DNA of 64,000 nucleotides from an uncultured Bacteroidales bacterium. GTDB lineage: Bacteria; Bacteroidota; Bacteroidia; Bacteroidales; Muribaculaceae. Where the stretch lies: the NCBI GenBank assembly GCA_902776435.1, contig CACYQB010000005.1, forward strand, positions 149,656 through 213,655, read 5' to 3'. Within the stretch, counting starts at the first letter, position 1, and each line of letters begins with the position of its first letter. Both the position numbers and the translations under genes were made by a program. Under the pieces are notes generated by a model that searched no databases, was not told the DNA's origin, and saw only the letters and a program-made list of their open reading frames with translations. Positions 53,252 through 62,567 of this stretch are shown piece after piece.

Positions 53252-54226
53252 ATGAAGATTAAAAATTTACTCTTTTTTGCTGCTGCAGCTTCGCTGAGCT
53301 TCTCCGCTTTTGCCGATGACCTGGCAACTGGTGAATGGGCTTTCCTGCCCACTGGCGAACCCGCTGTTGTAGGTCAGACCACTCAGGACCACCTGTTCGT
53401 ACGCGATTTGGACTACCAGGGAGCTGGTGTTGCTTCTGACAACCGGGTATCCTTCTTGCTGGGTACTCCCCAAACCGTTTGGGTATGGCTCGATGACGAC
53501 GAGATTTATCTGAATGACAAGGTTCAGGCTCTGGAGCCCATGGCAATCAACAGCGCAGGTGACCTCTACAACGAGATTACTTACAACTCACTGCAGTGCG
53601 AACTTTATCTGCCCATGAGCATGGAAATGATCATGACCGAGAACGAGGATGGCGACGAGATCGCTTACTTGCAGGGTGACCGTATGCCCAACACCACTGA
53701 CTTCTCCTTCTCTGAGAAGAGTGAGACCAAGGTGGTTGATGGCAAGGAGTACCGCGTATATGCTATCGTTCTTTCTAACACCAAGGCCTTTGGCAGCCAC
53801 TTCTCTTCAAAGAATGCCAACGGTTACAAGAACAATGGTCCTCTGAAGAAGGATGACGCTCCTCTGTTCGGTATCTTCATCCAGAACAACAACCAGGATC
53901 AGGCCGAGGGTCGCGTTGACGATATGATCATCGCCAACACCGAGTTCGGTTTCCGTGAGGGTGTTGCTGCTGGTTGGGAGCCCAACGACTATCGCTTCAT
54001 CTATGGCACTGGCGGTAACAACGAGAGCCAGCGCTTCCAGCTCTACAACCGCGTTGAGCTTTATGGCAGCAGCAGCGTAGTTGAGAACCTCGCTGAGAAG
54101 ACCGTTAGCAGCGTGAAGTACATCAACGTTGCCGGTATGGAGAGCAATGTTCCCTTCGAGGGCGTTAACATCAAGGTGACCACCTACAACGATGGTACCA
54201 CCAGCACCAGCAAGGTGATGAAGTAA
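53252..54226 (+). CDS. Secreted protein with VTTY-type C-terminal domain
   Basis: 324 residues: signal peptide (MKIKNLLFFAAAASLSFSAFA), an unrecognised beta-rich region, and a C-terminal segment KTVSSVKYINVAGMES..VNIKVTTYNDGTT shared with the proteins at 42920 and 62568. The start at 53252 puts the signal peptide first. The leader is AT-rich. A terminator follows at 54252-54283. Confidence 0.78.
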   Translation: MKIKNLLFFAAAASLSFSAFADDLATGEWAFLPTGEPAVVGQTTQDHLFVRDLDYQGAGVASDNRVSFLLGTPQTVWVWLDDDEIYLNDKVQALEPMAINSAGDLYNEITYNSLQCELYLPMSMEMIMTENEDGDEIAYLQGDRMPNTTDFSFSEKSETKVVDGKEYRVYAIVLSNTKAFGSHFSSKNANGYKNNGPLKKDDAPLFGIFIQNNNQDQAEGRVDDMIIANTEFGFREGVAAGWEPNDYRFIYGTGGNNESQRFQLYNRVELYGSSSVVENLAEKTVSSVKYINVAGMESNVPFEGVNIKVTTYNDGTTSTSKVMK

Positions 54227-54251
54227 GAAATTACTGACAACCCAATACAAA

Positions 54252-54283
54252 AACCGCAGGCTTAACCGCCCGCGGTTTTTTTT
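54252..54283 (+). terminator. Terminator after secreted protein gene
   Basis: AACCGC (54252-54257) with GCGGTT (54272-54277) and a run of eight Ts. Confidence 0.8.
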
Positions 54284-54351
54284 GCTTCCCTCTCCCCTGT
54301 GTTCAACGTGAGTTCGACGAATTTATAAACTATTATTCAGCACGTTAGCAT

Positions 54352-54467
54352 CTCCCCCTCTAAGATTAGAGGGGGCTAGGGGGCGTTGATTTCACAAAAG
54401 ACTATATTTGTCAAAGATTATCAACGCCCCCGCCCTACGGGCACCCCCTCTTATCTAAGAGGGGGAG
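54352..54467. repeat. Paired palindromic repeat element
   Basis: Two copies of the CCCCCTCT..AGAGGGGG palindrome also found at 40474, in inverted order, with mirrored GGGGGCGTTGAT / ATCAACGCCCCC inner arms. The whole unit can fold into one long hairpin, like a REPIN. It lies between the secreted protein gene and the terminase gene. Confidence 0.8.
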
Positions 54468-54512
54468 TTGATTATCAGCACTTTGATTTTGTCAACCTCA
54501 CGCAATCTGTAT

Positions 54513-56384
54513 TTACACGGGGTGTTTTAGCCACGTGTTGTTGGCGACCGAGGGGTCTGGCGAGGGCTGCGGCTTTTCCAAGTCATCCATTACTGACAGG
54601 CCGATGGCACGTGTCATCAAGATGTCGTCATGCTTGCCTGGCCGTGCCGCATAACGGCCGTTGCGTTCCTCATAGTCGCGCATCTCGTTCACGGCCTCGA
54701 TGTCCCGTTCCACATATGAGCCGAGCCTCAACGCCTTGATCAACGCGGCAATGGCCTTGTTCTTGGTCTTGGCATTGGTGTGAAAGCCCAACTTGCGAGG
54801 GGCACGTTGATACACATTATTATATATCCTGTGCACCGACTTCAGGATATAGTCACTCTCCCCTGCCCTCGCGGCCTCGTTAGTAAGCGTATTGCTCTCG
54901 ACAACGAGCAACGCCTTGTTGTAAAGCACGGCAAGCTGCATTGCCTTCCAGGCCAGCAAGTCATGGTCGATGTGTCCGTGCCACTGGGCAACAATGGCTG
55001 GCTTGAGGGTACCGTCTCCCCTGCGCCACACGGCAATCACCGAGTAATCGCTACTGTCGGCCCTGCCACCCACGTCCACTACAACCATATACTTCGCCTT
55101 GACCGGTCCGTCGCACTGCGGCATCTCCCACACCTTGAGCAGGCCACGACTCGCCCTGATCAAGTGGATACCTCGCTTGGCCTCAATCCCGCTCAGTCCA
55201 GCACCTTGTATATCGCCCACCAATATGGGTTCCACCACGCAATTCTCCTCCAAGCGGTCCAGGTCTTCCCGCTCAAACGGATTTCCACCCGTCAACGAGA
55301 AAGCCTCGCTTGCACTGCCAGGATATTCGGCCATCATCAGTTCATGGGTACGGTATTCCCTGCGCTTGAAGTGATACCAGTTGATCTGCTCAAGCGTCAG
55401 TCCATCTTCCCACAACCTGTGCTCATACTCGTCCATCTCTTCCCACAGGGCGGCAGGGTCGTCAACCGCCTTGGCATAGATGTCGATTTCATACCATGGC
55501 ACAAACACCTGCTCCTTATCGCTGCGCTCCATCTGGGCCCTGAGCCACTCATCATGAAAAAAGTCACCCACGCCATTGGCCGTGGACTCGAGCACAATGA
55601 CCGTCTCGGGTTTGAGGACGATACTGCCACACACGCTGCGCATCAGGTCGTCGGGGTTGTGCATCGCACTCGCCTTCCAGAAGGCCACCTCGCTCAGATG
55701 TGCCATTGCGATGTCATAGCCGCGCACTGCATCCTCGCTACGGGCGCTACCGGTGATCACCAAGCACTCGCGCTGCTCAATCTGCTGCACGTTAGGCTGC
55801 CCCTCGAGTTTGGTGAAGCGCGGCATCTCCTCGTCATCGTCGAGGAGTTCGCGCGGATAGTGTCGCAACAACAGGTTATACATGTGCTTGATGCTCTTGC
55901 TCGTGACATGCAGGTGACCGCAGATCAAGCTATTCCATCCCGTGTGGCGCACCAGCTGCATCCACGCCATGTACATCTGTACCAGGGTTGAACCGCCCCA
56001 CTGTCGGGCCTTGAGCAGAATCACCCTCACGGGGCGGCCCGCGGCCCGTTGCCCCTCCATAACGGCCAGCAAGCGTCGTTGGGGCCTGTTGAGGACAAAA
56101 GGCACATTGCGTCTTTTTATCTTGTCCTTGATGGTCACACACCGCACGCACCAGAACTCAAAATCCTCCACAATTCGCACCTTGTCGCGCGCCGTTGCAT
56201 CCATGTACACATAGTCAGGATGCCGTTCCAGCACCGCACGGGGCACAAGGCAACCGCATGCCTCCACGCGTTCGCCCCAGCACCCCACGCCAGTCATCGG
56301 ATCATAGCAATCCTGTTCCTGCTGTGCCAGCCGACGGCGGTTCTCGGCCAACACGGCATCAAGGGTTAACGCACTGTCATTCAT
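54513..56384 (-). CDS. Terminase large subunit of the resident phage-like element
   Basis: 623 residues. Packaging ATPase features: ILLKARQWGGSTLVQ (Walker A-like), YDIAMAHLSEVAFWKASA (Walker B-like) and VIVLESTANGVGDFFH; nuclease half with MVVVDVGGRADSSDYSVIAVW, LLVVESNTLTNEA and a final HDDILM Asp. All key residues seem present. GC-rich, host-like codons and no phage neighbours except the coupled upstream gene; chromosomal genes surround the pair. Unrelated in sequence to terL of the prophage. Most likely an old, retained phage gene. Confidence 0.88.
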   Translation of the reverse strand: MNDSALTLDAVLAENRRRLAQQEQDCYDPMTGVGCWGERVEACGCLVPRAVLERHPDYVYMDATARDKVRIVEDFEFWCVRCVTIKDKIKRRNVPFVLNRPQRRLLAVMEGQRAAGRPVRVILLKARQWGGSTLVQMYMAWMQLVRHTGWNSLICGHLHVTSKSIKHMYNLLLRHYPRELLDDDEEMPRFTKLEGQPNVQQIEQRECLVITGSARSEDAVRGYDIAMAHLSEVAFWKASAMHNPDDLMRSVCGSIVLKPETVIVLESTANGVGDFFHDEWLRAQMERSDKEQVFVPWYEIDIYAKAVDDPAALWEEMDEYEHRLWEDGLTLEQINWYHFKRREYRTHELMMAEYPGSASEAFSLTGGNPFEREDLDRLEENCVVEPILVGDIQGAGLSGIEAKRGIHLIRASRGLLKVWEMPQCDGPVKAKYMVVVDVGGRADSSDYSVIAVWRRGDGTLKPAIVAQWHGHIDHDLLAWKAMQLAVLYNKALLVVESNTLTNEAARAGESDYILKSVHRIYNNVYQRAPRKLGFHTNAKTKNKAIAALIKALRLGSYVERDIEAVNEMRDYEERNGRYAARPGKHDDILMTRAIGLSVMDDLEKPQPSPDPSVANNTWLKHPV

Positions 56385-58393
56385 GGCTTACTGCTATATA
56401 TCAGGATAGGTAACAAAAGGGTGCCAGGCGTAGCCTGCCCAGTCATCGCAAAGGTTAAAGTGCGTGCTCGCACCACCATCGTTGCCGCCGCAAGGGGCTG
56501 GGAGGCTTCCCCGCTGACGACGATGGTACTCACATCGCAATTCTGTGAGAAAATGCCTCGCTGTCCTGTCACGTTAAGCGTCAAGTCCACCCCACTGCCG
56601 CTCACATGCCACACCACGCGCTTGACAGCACGCGCCATCAGCGGGTCAAGGGCAACAGGATGACTGCGCCACTCGACGGGTACCATTCTAGACGCTTGCT
56701 CCTGTTCCAAATCCAACACCGCACCGCGACGCGTCACGGCCACAGCATGCTGGGGATCACTCAACAGTTGCACCGCCTCTACACTACGCCGGCTCATCCT
56801 GCCACTCGGCATCATCACCACGGGATGCCCCTGCGACGGCAGCAACCACAATTCGCCATACTCATTACACCAAGCCAACTCCGTGCAGTCCACATTCCTC
56901 GCGCACACCTTCAACGCGGCTCCGCTCAAGCGGCACAAGTGCCCGTGACGCGACAGGAACCAGATGTCACGGTCACCCTCAACGGGCGACACTGCTGGGG
57001 CAATGACGGTACGGTCCACCAAGCGCGCCTCACCCAAGGTGCCCTTCACGCTACTCTGGGGAATAGCATAGATTCCATCATCAGTGAACACATACACAGG
57101 ATAGCGCCCGAAGCCACCGGAATATAACGGTCGGGTCACAACGGCTAACGCCAAGGGGTGCGCACCCAGCACCTGTCGCCGATGCGCCTCGACCAAGGCA
57201 TTGCCTGGCTCACTCACGACCACGGCGCCATCACTGGTGCAGCAGTACAAGCGTCCACCTGCCGAAGTGGAACACACGACATGGTTCACATCAGCCATCG
57301 TGCCCACGGCCGCACACTGTGCATTGGTCATCGTCAACGGCTGCAAGGGCGCAACGAAGTCGTTGCCACTCATCTGGGCAGCCGCCGGAGCAGTAGCAAT
57401 CAGGTGCCACGGCGAGGAAGCCAACTGGTTAGCGATGGCACTGGCACTATGGCGGGAAAGGCCCATTTCGAGGATATACTCTCGCGGCCCGGTGGTACGG
57501 ATCAGGCAACGGTAATCGAGTGAACGATTCGCGGTCAGCAGCGACGCCTCGTCGGTCACCAGCACATCGATGCGATCGACCAGCGGCAGCCATTCGGCGG
57601 ATATGCCCTGGTTCACCGTAATACCGAGGGAATAATGGATAAACGGCAGGCGGGTGGCCTCGATGCCCGTAAAGCTGCTATTGGACGTGGTGACAGTCGC
57701 CTCGATGCGGTCGGCATTGGCAAGCGTAACGTCTCCCACACGGCAAGGATCACTCATCCACAGGTAAGTCCCGTCCTTGAGGCGCACAGCCCAGCGCACC
57801 AGCATGGGTGACGTGTGACGTCCTGCTGCCAAGGCATCGGCGCGAAGGGCGTTCCATGCCGCATTGAGCATCCTGGCAAGCGCCATCGTGTCGACGGTGG
57901 ACAAGGGGGCGCGCCACTGGCTATAGGCTTCGTCAAATTCATAGGCTTCGATGTCGGCATAGGAGGTCGCGGCATTGGCAGTGAAACTCAACTGCGGAAT
58001 AGCATCAGCCGGGTCAATCACCACCCACCCCGTCCCTGTCGAGAACAAGTAGGTGAAGCCGCTGTCCGCTACAATGACAATCACACTGCCAATGACATGG
58101 GCATTCACAATAGCGCCATCGACAGTTGCCACTGCTGTACCGTCGATTTTCACCACGGTATCCAGGCAGGTCACGTAATGCCCTCCCGTGATGAGCAACA
58201 GGCGTTCGCCCGGACCAATTTGTCCCGTTGCTGCGGGCATACCAGTCACTTGCAACGCATCTTCCTGTTCACGAACGTTAAGGGCAACGGCTGCCTCGCC
58301 ACGCTGCGCCGCTTCGCCGTTGACGCGCTCAACAGCACCCCGGGGCACAACCGTTGCCTCTTTCATTGATTGATGTTTTTTCATGGTACTCAT
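56381..58393 (-). CDS. Large virion-like protein coupled to the resident terminase
   Basis: 670 residues. N-terminus KEATVVPRGAVERVNGEAAQRGEAAVALNVREQEDALQ is typical of phage tail/neck proteins. Several WD/PQQ-like beta blades are visible later (CSTSAGGRLYCCTSDGAVVV, YPVYVFTDDGIYAIPQSS, DIWFLSRHGHLCRLSG), so a beta-propeller is likely. Stop overlaps the terminase ATG (ATGA). Codons are host-like. Function in a virion is inferred from the terminase coupling; I cannot name the family. Confidence 0.65.
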   Translation of the reverse strand: MSTMKKHQSMKEATVVPRGAVERVNGEAAQRGEAAVALNVREQEDALQVTGMPAATGQIGPGERLLLITGGHYVTCLDTVVKIDGTAVATVDGAIVNAHVIGSVIVIVADSGFTYLFSTGTGWVVIDPADAIPQLSFTANAATSYADIEAYEFDEAYSQWRAPLSTVDTMALARMLNAAWNALRADALAAGRHTSPMLVRWAVRLKDGTYLWMSDPCRVGDVTLANADRIEATVTTSNSSFTGIEATRLPFIHYSLGITVNQGISAEWLPLVDRIDVLVTDEASLLTANRSLDYRCLIRTTGPREYILEMGLSRHSASAIANQLASSPWHLIATAPAAAQMSGNDFVAPLQPLTMTNAQCAAVGTMADVNHVVCSTSAGGRLYCCTSDGAVVVSEPGNALVEAHRRQVLGAHPLALAVVTRPLYSGGFGRYPVYVFTDDGIYAIPQSSVKGTLGEARLVDRTVIAPAVSPVEGDRDIWFLSRHGHLCRLSGAALKVCARNVDCTELAWCNEYGELWLLPSQGHPVVMMPSGRMSRRSVEAVQLLSDPQHAVAVTRRGAVLDLEQEQASRMVPVEWRSHPVALDPLMARAVKRVVWHVSGSGVDLTLNVTGQRGIFSQNCDVSTIVVSGEASQPLAAATMVVRARTLTFAMTGQATPGTLLLPILIYSSKP

Positions 58394-58463
58394 AAGTATT
58401 ATATATTAATAATGTATTATCAGGGTACAAAGGTAGTAGGCAACCCATGAGCACCACAAGCAC

Positions 58464-58497
58464 AAAAGGCAGGAGCCGACATCAGCTCCTGCCTTTT
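58464..58497. terminator. Bidirectional terminator
   Basis: AAAAGGCAGGAGC and GCTCCTGCCTTTT form a 13-pair stem, with As before and Ts after. It serves the minus-strand dockerin gene and shields the phage-type pair. Confidence 0.8.
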
Positions 58498-58517
58498 GTT
58501 GTTATATCAATCGTTAA

Positions 58518-59705
58518 TTAGTCGGGCCAAGAACTACCCAGCAGGTAGTCAATCAGAGCCGTCACGTCAGCGATAGTGATATTACCATCGCGATTGCAGT
58601 CACAGTTGAACATATTGGCACCCGACATGTCTCCACCCAACAGCAGGTCAATCAAGGCGGTCACATCTGCGATGGTCACAGAGCCGTCATTGTTCACGTC
58701 ACCACGTATGCCATCGCTCGGGACAACAAACGTGCTGCCATCAGTGTAGTACAACTTGTTGTTATTCCATCCGGGAGCGACATTTGTTGCATTGTCATTG
58801 GGGACAGTGAGACCCCATACAATTCTTTGAGTGGTCACCGAAGCCTGATTACCCATCGTGCTGCCATTGGTGTTATACCACACACCATCGCCGGCGGGAT
58901 TGAGCGTGTCGTCAACATCGCGCAGAGGCTGACCGGGATAATCGGCAGTGCCATCCTTGTGCAGCACCATGTAGTTCTCGCCCCAGCCATAGCCGTAAAG
59001 GTTCATGACATAGACATTATCACCTTCCTGATGCATATAAACATCGACTACATCAGTCGCACCTGTCTGAACATTGGTGAACTCATGCTTGCCGTTGGGC
59101 TTAACCAACTGGGTATTACGATAGATCATCGACGACCAGCGCATAGTATCAGTAAACTCTTTAGTCACGCTGCCCTTGTAGGTGATGGTCGTTGTCTTAA
59201 CATTCTTGTAATAATAAGCAAAGCCATCGGCAATTTCAATGGAACCATCGTCCAAGATAGTGCCGTGAATATCTTCCAAGTCGCGCTCGTTGTCAAGCAC
59301 CCAAGCCTCGTTGACAATGTAGTAATTCAATGTACTATCCACAGTGATCGTGTAGATTCCCGAAGTGGTGGTTTTAGTGCCGCTGGTTGTGGCAAACGGC
59401 TCGTTATTGGCCTCGAGTGTCACCGTAGCTGCGTTATAATCCACCTTGATGGGCATAGCCACATCGTCAATCAGTCCACCATCGATGGTCAAGTAACCCG
59501 ACTGGCCTTCATTGACGAGGGTAACCGTCCATCCACCGATGTTGAAGGGGTCACAGGGCTGGGCCTGATAGATGCCATTGGCAACACTCACCTTCTCGTA
59601 GGGATGAAGGAAACAGATCCTGCTACCCGTCATCAAGTTGGCACTCACACCTGCCATGGCGGTCAGGCACGCACTAACACACATTAATGCAATTATTCTC
59701 TTCAT
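58518..59705 (-). CDS. Secreted dockerin protein, 395 aa
   Basis: Signal peptide (MKRIIALMCVSACLTAMA), an unrecognised beta-rich region of about 300 residues, and a complete type I dockerin with two halves: GDVNNDGSVTIADVTALIDLLL and CNRDGNITIADVTALIDYLL. Minus-strand -7 box CAAATTTA (TAAATTTG on that strand) lies at 59754-59761. Confidence 0.85.
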   Translation of the reverse strand: MKRIIALMCVSACLTAMAGVSANLMTGSRICFLHPYEKVSVANGIYQAQPCDPFNIGGWTVTLVNEGQSGYLTIDGGLIDDVAMPIKVDYNAATVTLEANNEPFATTSGTKTTTSGIYTITVDSTLNYYIVNEAWVLDNERDLEDIHGTILDDGSIEIADGFAYYYKNVKTTTITYKGSVTKEFTDTMRWSSMIYRNTQLVKPNGKHEFTNVQTGATDVVDVYMHQEGDNVYVMNLYGYGWGENYMVLHKDGTADYPGQPLRDVDDTLNPAGDGVWYNTNGSTMGNQASVTTQRIVWGLTVPNDNATNVAPGWNNNKLYYTDGSTFVVPSDGIRGDVNNDGSVTIADVTALIDLLLGGDMSGANMFNCDCNRDGNITIADVTALIDYLLGSSWPD

Positions 59706-59854
59706 TTGCTTAAGTTATTTATTGTTTTTAGTCTTCTGATTTTTTACAACTTGCAAATTTACAAAAAAATAAGCCACACAAAGCAAATAATCTACATAAA
59801 AACATTTATTTACCTTTTTATACCAGCCATGACCACCTATTTTCAGTCAAAAAA

Positions 59855-60415
59855 TCAGAAGTCCGTGGGGAGCAGCATGCCGTTGGCAACCTCGACAGCC
59901 TTGTCACGGCCCAGGCTCTGGGCAACCAGTGTCAATGCAAACGGTGCAGCTGCAGCGGGACCGTTACCCGTCACCACATGGCCATCGACGGCTACAGGCG
60001 CCTTATCCCAGGTAATACCCTCGAGCGCAGCCTCCATGCCGGGATAGCACACGGCACGACGACCCTGAAGCAGTCCCAGCGGTGCCAGAACCACTGATGG
60101 CGACGCGCAGATGGCTGCGATCTTACCACCACGATCGTCCTGATCAGCAAGTGCGTCACACAAAGCCTCATGAGCGGCCAGATTGGGGGCTCCGGGTACG
60201 CCACCGGGCAGCACCAGCCATTCAGCGTCACTGTAGTCATTGTCCTCGAACAGGCTGTCGGCCACCACCGTCACACCATGTGCTCCGGTCACCTCAGGGC
60301 CAGGATTGATCGACACCATCATCACGGGCATTCCTGCACGACGCATCACGTCCACACTCGTTAGGGCCTCGACTTCCTCAAAGCCATCGGCCAGAAAAAT
60401 AAAACTTGTCTTCAT
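59855..60415 (-). CDS. DJ-1/PfpI family protein
   Basis: 186 residues. LADGFEEVEA at the N-terminus has the conserved Glu, and AAICASPSVVLAPLG holds the nucleophilic Cys. Family members are glyoxalases, chaperone-like or deglycase-type proteins; the length fits the YajL/DJ-1 branch. Exact role not decided by sequence. Confidence 0.9.
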   Translation of the reverse strand: MKTSFIFLADGFEEVEALTSVDVMRRAGMPVMMVSINPGPEVTGAHGVTVVADSLFEDNDYSDAEWLVLPGGVPGAPNLAAHEALCDALADQDDRGGKIAAICASPSVVLAPLGLLQGRRAVCYPGMEAALEGITWDKAPVAVDGHVVTGNGPAAAAPFALTLVAQSLGRDKAVEVANGMLLPTDF

Positions 60416-60555
60416 CGTTGTTATTCTTTAATTGTTATTCGTTAGTTGTTATTTCTTTCGCGGCACTAAGTTAGGTATTTTAAAGGGAAAAAATGGCCAT
60501 TTTGGGCCCTTTTTTCAAAAAAAACACGATTTTTTGAAAAAAAAGTGCGATTTTT

Positions 60556-60586
60556 TTTGGTAGTTCCAAAAATAGCAGTACCTTTG
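60556..60586 (+). promoter_or_regulatory. Promoter of tRNA-Val
   Basis: TTTG (60556-60559) and TACCTTTG (60579-60586), 19 bases apart. Start near 60593, 13 bases before the tRNA. Confidence 0.75.
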
Positions 60587-60605
60587 CAACGCTTTTGACA
60601 GCAAC

Positions 60606-60683
60606 GGGCAGTTAGCGCAGTTGGTTCAGAGCATCTGCCTTACAAGCAGAGGGTCGGGGGTTCGAATCCCTCACTGCCCACCA
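60606..60683 (+). tRNA. tRNA-Val (anticodon TAC), CCA encoded
   Basis: Acceptor stem GGGCAGT/ACTGCCC, D arm GCGC..GAGC, anticodon stem TCTGC/GCAGA with loop CTTACAA, variable loop GGGTC and T arm GGGGGTTCGAATCCCTC. CCA is encoded. A strong terminator follows at 60693-60721. Confidence 0.96.
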
Positions 60684-60692
60684 ACAAAGAAG

Positions 60693-60721
60693 TCCCGCAC
60701 AAGTTTGTGCGGGATTTTTTT
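60693..60721 (+). terminator. Terminator after tRNA-Val
   Basis: TCCCGCAC pairs with GTGCGGGA, then seven Ts. Confidence 0.85.
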
Positions 60722-60758
60722 GTTATATATCGACCATCACCAGTTGACGTATGGGTAC

Positions 60759-60861
60759 AAAAAAAGGGCAAGTGAGCTACAGCGCGCCGCTACAACCTCG
60801 TTACCCTTGCTTCGGTCAAGACCTGGGGGATTAGGAGGGAGCTGGCCGTGTAGGACTTACC
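60759..60861 (-). ncRNA. ffs: Signal recognition particle RNA (4.5S, small bacterial type)
   Basis: On the minus strand the 5' and 3' ends pair (GGTAAGT with ACTTGCC, then CTACA with TGTAG) and the tip carries CCCAGGTCTTGACCGAAGCAAGGG-type sequence, like the conserved SRP domain IV with its AGG / AGCA internal loops. A TACCTTTG box (60868-60875) puts the start at about 60861 and a T7 run (60759-60765) ends it. It works with Ffh in protein targeting. Confidence 0.8.
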
Positions 60862-60867
60862 CGGCTG

Positions 60868-60875
60868 CAAAGGTA
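60868..60875 (-). promoter_or_regulatory. -7 box of the SRP RNA gene
   Basis: TACCTTTG on the minus strand, seven bases before the inferred RNA 5' end. Confidence 0.7.
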
Positions 60876-61030
60876 CTGCTTTTTCCTGAACTGACAAGGG
60901 TTTTTCAATAAATATTTATCTTTTTGGACGGAAGACAAGAAGGGCAAGAAAGACAATGTTTTTATTATCAACAAATTAAAATCATTGTCTTTCTTGTATT
61001 CTAACTATCATTGATGAGCCGAATAGTTCC

Positions 61031-62401
61031 TCAGTCGTTGTCATCGGTGGGCGCATGGTGGTCCAGGCGGTCCTCATAGAGGTAGTGCCGCGTCTCACGG
61101 GCAATCACGCCGCTCAACAGCAGCAGGGCTACAAGGTTAGGAATCGCCATGAGGGCATTCATGCAGTCGGCGGCATTCCACACGACATCCAGGCTGATGA
61201 TACTGCCCACGAACACCATCGCCACAAACAGAATGCGGTAGCCCAGCATCCAGCGCCTGCCCTTGAGGTACTCGACTGCCCGCTCGCCATAGTAGCACCA
61301 GCCCAGGATGGTGGTGAAGGCAAATGTCAGTAAGCCGAAGGTCAGCAGCGGTGTCCCCACATAAGGGATTTTAGAGAAAGCCGCCTTGGTCAGAGCAGCG
61401 CCATCGGTACTGCTGATGTCAGGATAGGCAAGAATGGAGCTGACAATCACCAGACCAGTAAAGGCGCAGATGACCACCGTGTCCCAGAAAGTGCCCGTCG
61501 AGGAAACCAACGCCTGGCGCACCGGGTTGCGCGTCTGAGCAGCAGCGGCAACGATGGGCGCCGAGCCAAGGCCCGACTCGTTGCTGAACAGACCGCGTGC
61601 GATACCCATGCGCGCCGCGATGATAACCGTGGTGCCCACAAAGCCGCCACCGGCAGCCTGGGGTGTGAAAGCGGATTCACAGATGAGTTTGATAGCGGGC
61701 CAGACATACTGCCCGTTGACAATCAGGATATAGATGCAGCCCAGGACATAGAAGAAGGCCATAAAAGGCACCAACGCGCCACACACGCGGGCGATGCTCT
61801 TGATGCCGCCCAGCAGCACCAGGGCCGTCAAGAAGCAGACGGCTCCACCCGTGAGCCAGGCGGGAATGCCGTAGGACTCATGGGCGATGGTCGAGATGGC
61901 GTTGGCCTGCACCGTATTGCCGATGCCGAAGGAGGCCAATGCCGTGAACAGGGCAAACAGCACAGCGAGCCATTTCCACCCCAATCCGCGCTCGAGGGCA
62001 TACATGGGACCTCCCAGCATGCGCCCGTCCTTGGCCTTGACTCGGTACTTGATGGCCAACAGGCCCTCGCTGTACTTGGTCGCTATGCCGAACACGCCCG
62101 AGAGCCAGCACCACAGCACGGCGCCAGGACCACCCAGGGCGACAGCCGTTGCCACGCCCACGATATTTCCCGTGCCGATGGTCGCCGCCAGTGCTGTGGC
62201 AAGTGCCCCGAACTGGGACACGTCACCCGTCGAACCCTTATCACGGCTGACGGACAAGCGGATGGCGGTCAACAGCTTGCGCTGTGGTACGCCCAGGCGG
62301 AAGGTGAGAAATACATGTGTTCCTAACAGCAATATAATCATGGGCCACCCCCACAGGTAGCCACTCATGGTCTCGAAAAAAGCACTCAGGTTCTCCATCA
62401 T
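61031..62401 (-). CDS. Sodium:alanine symporter, AGCS family
   Basis: 456 residues with about ten to eleven membrane helices. GAVLWCWLSGVFGIATKYSEGLLAIKYR, GRMLGGPMYALERGLG and GIARGLFSNESGLGSAPI are classic AGCS (AlsT/DagA) motifs. Takes up alanine or glycine with sodium. Starts with two Met codons. Confidence 0.95.
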   Translation of the reverse strand: MMENLSAFFETMSGYLWGWPMIILLLGTHVFLTFRLGVPQRKLLTAIRLSVSRDKGSTGDVSQFGALATALAATIGTGNIVGVATAVALGGPGAVLWCWLSGVFGIATKYSEGLLAIKYRVKAKDGRMLGGPMYALERGLGWKWLAVLFALFTALASFGIGNTVQANAISTIAHESYGIPAWLTGGAVCFLTALVLLGGIKSIARVCGALVPFMAFFYVLGCIYILIVNGQYVWPAIKLICESAFTPQAAGGGFVGTTVIIAARMGIARGLFSNESGLGSAPIVAAAAQTRNPVRQALVSSTGTFWDTVVICAFTGLVIVSSILAYPDISSTDGAALTKAAFSKIPYVGTPLLTFGLLTFAFTTILGWCYYGERAVEYLKGRRWMLGYRILFVAMVFVGSIISLDVVWNAADCMNALMAIPNLVALLLLSGVIARETRHYLYEDRLDHHAPTDDND

Positions 62402-62503
62402 AGCGCAAATAGTATTAAGGTTGAAAGTGCAAAGATAATGAAAAGTATTAACTTTCTGGCCTATCGTTTGTGGTTTTTGGTTGCAGATTGACAGATTTTA
62501 TAT

Positions 62504-62511
62504 TAAATTTG
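62504..62511 (+). promoter_or_regulatory. -7 box TAAATTTG
   Basis: Consensus box 57 bases before ATG 62568. Confidence 0.6.
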
Positions 62512-62567
62512 CAGCGTAACCAACAATGCTTATTCACTTACATTATTAATAATAATCATTTACCATT

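Noticed and set aside
54780-55991. Plus-strand frame of 403 codons opposite the resident terminase
   Set aside because: Terminase motifs on the minus strand are clear; this frame is antisense and unlike any family.
60621-60911. Open frame over tRNA-Val and the SRP RNA
   Set aside because: The DNA is explained by two RNA genes and their promoters and terminator.
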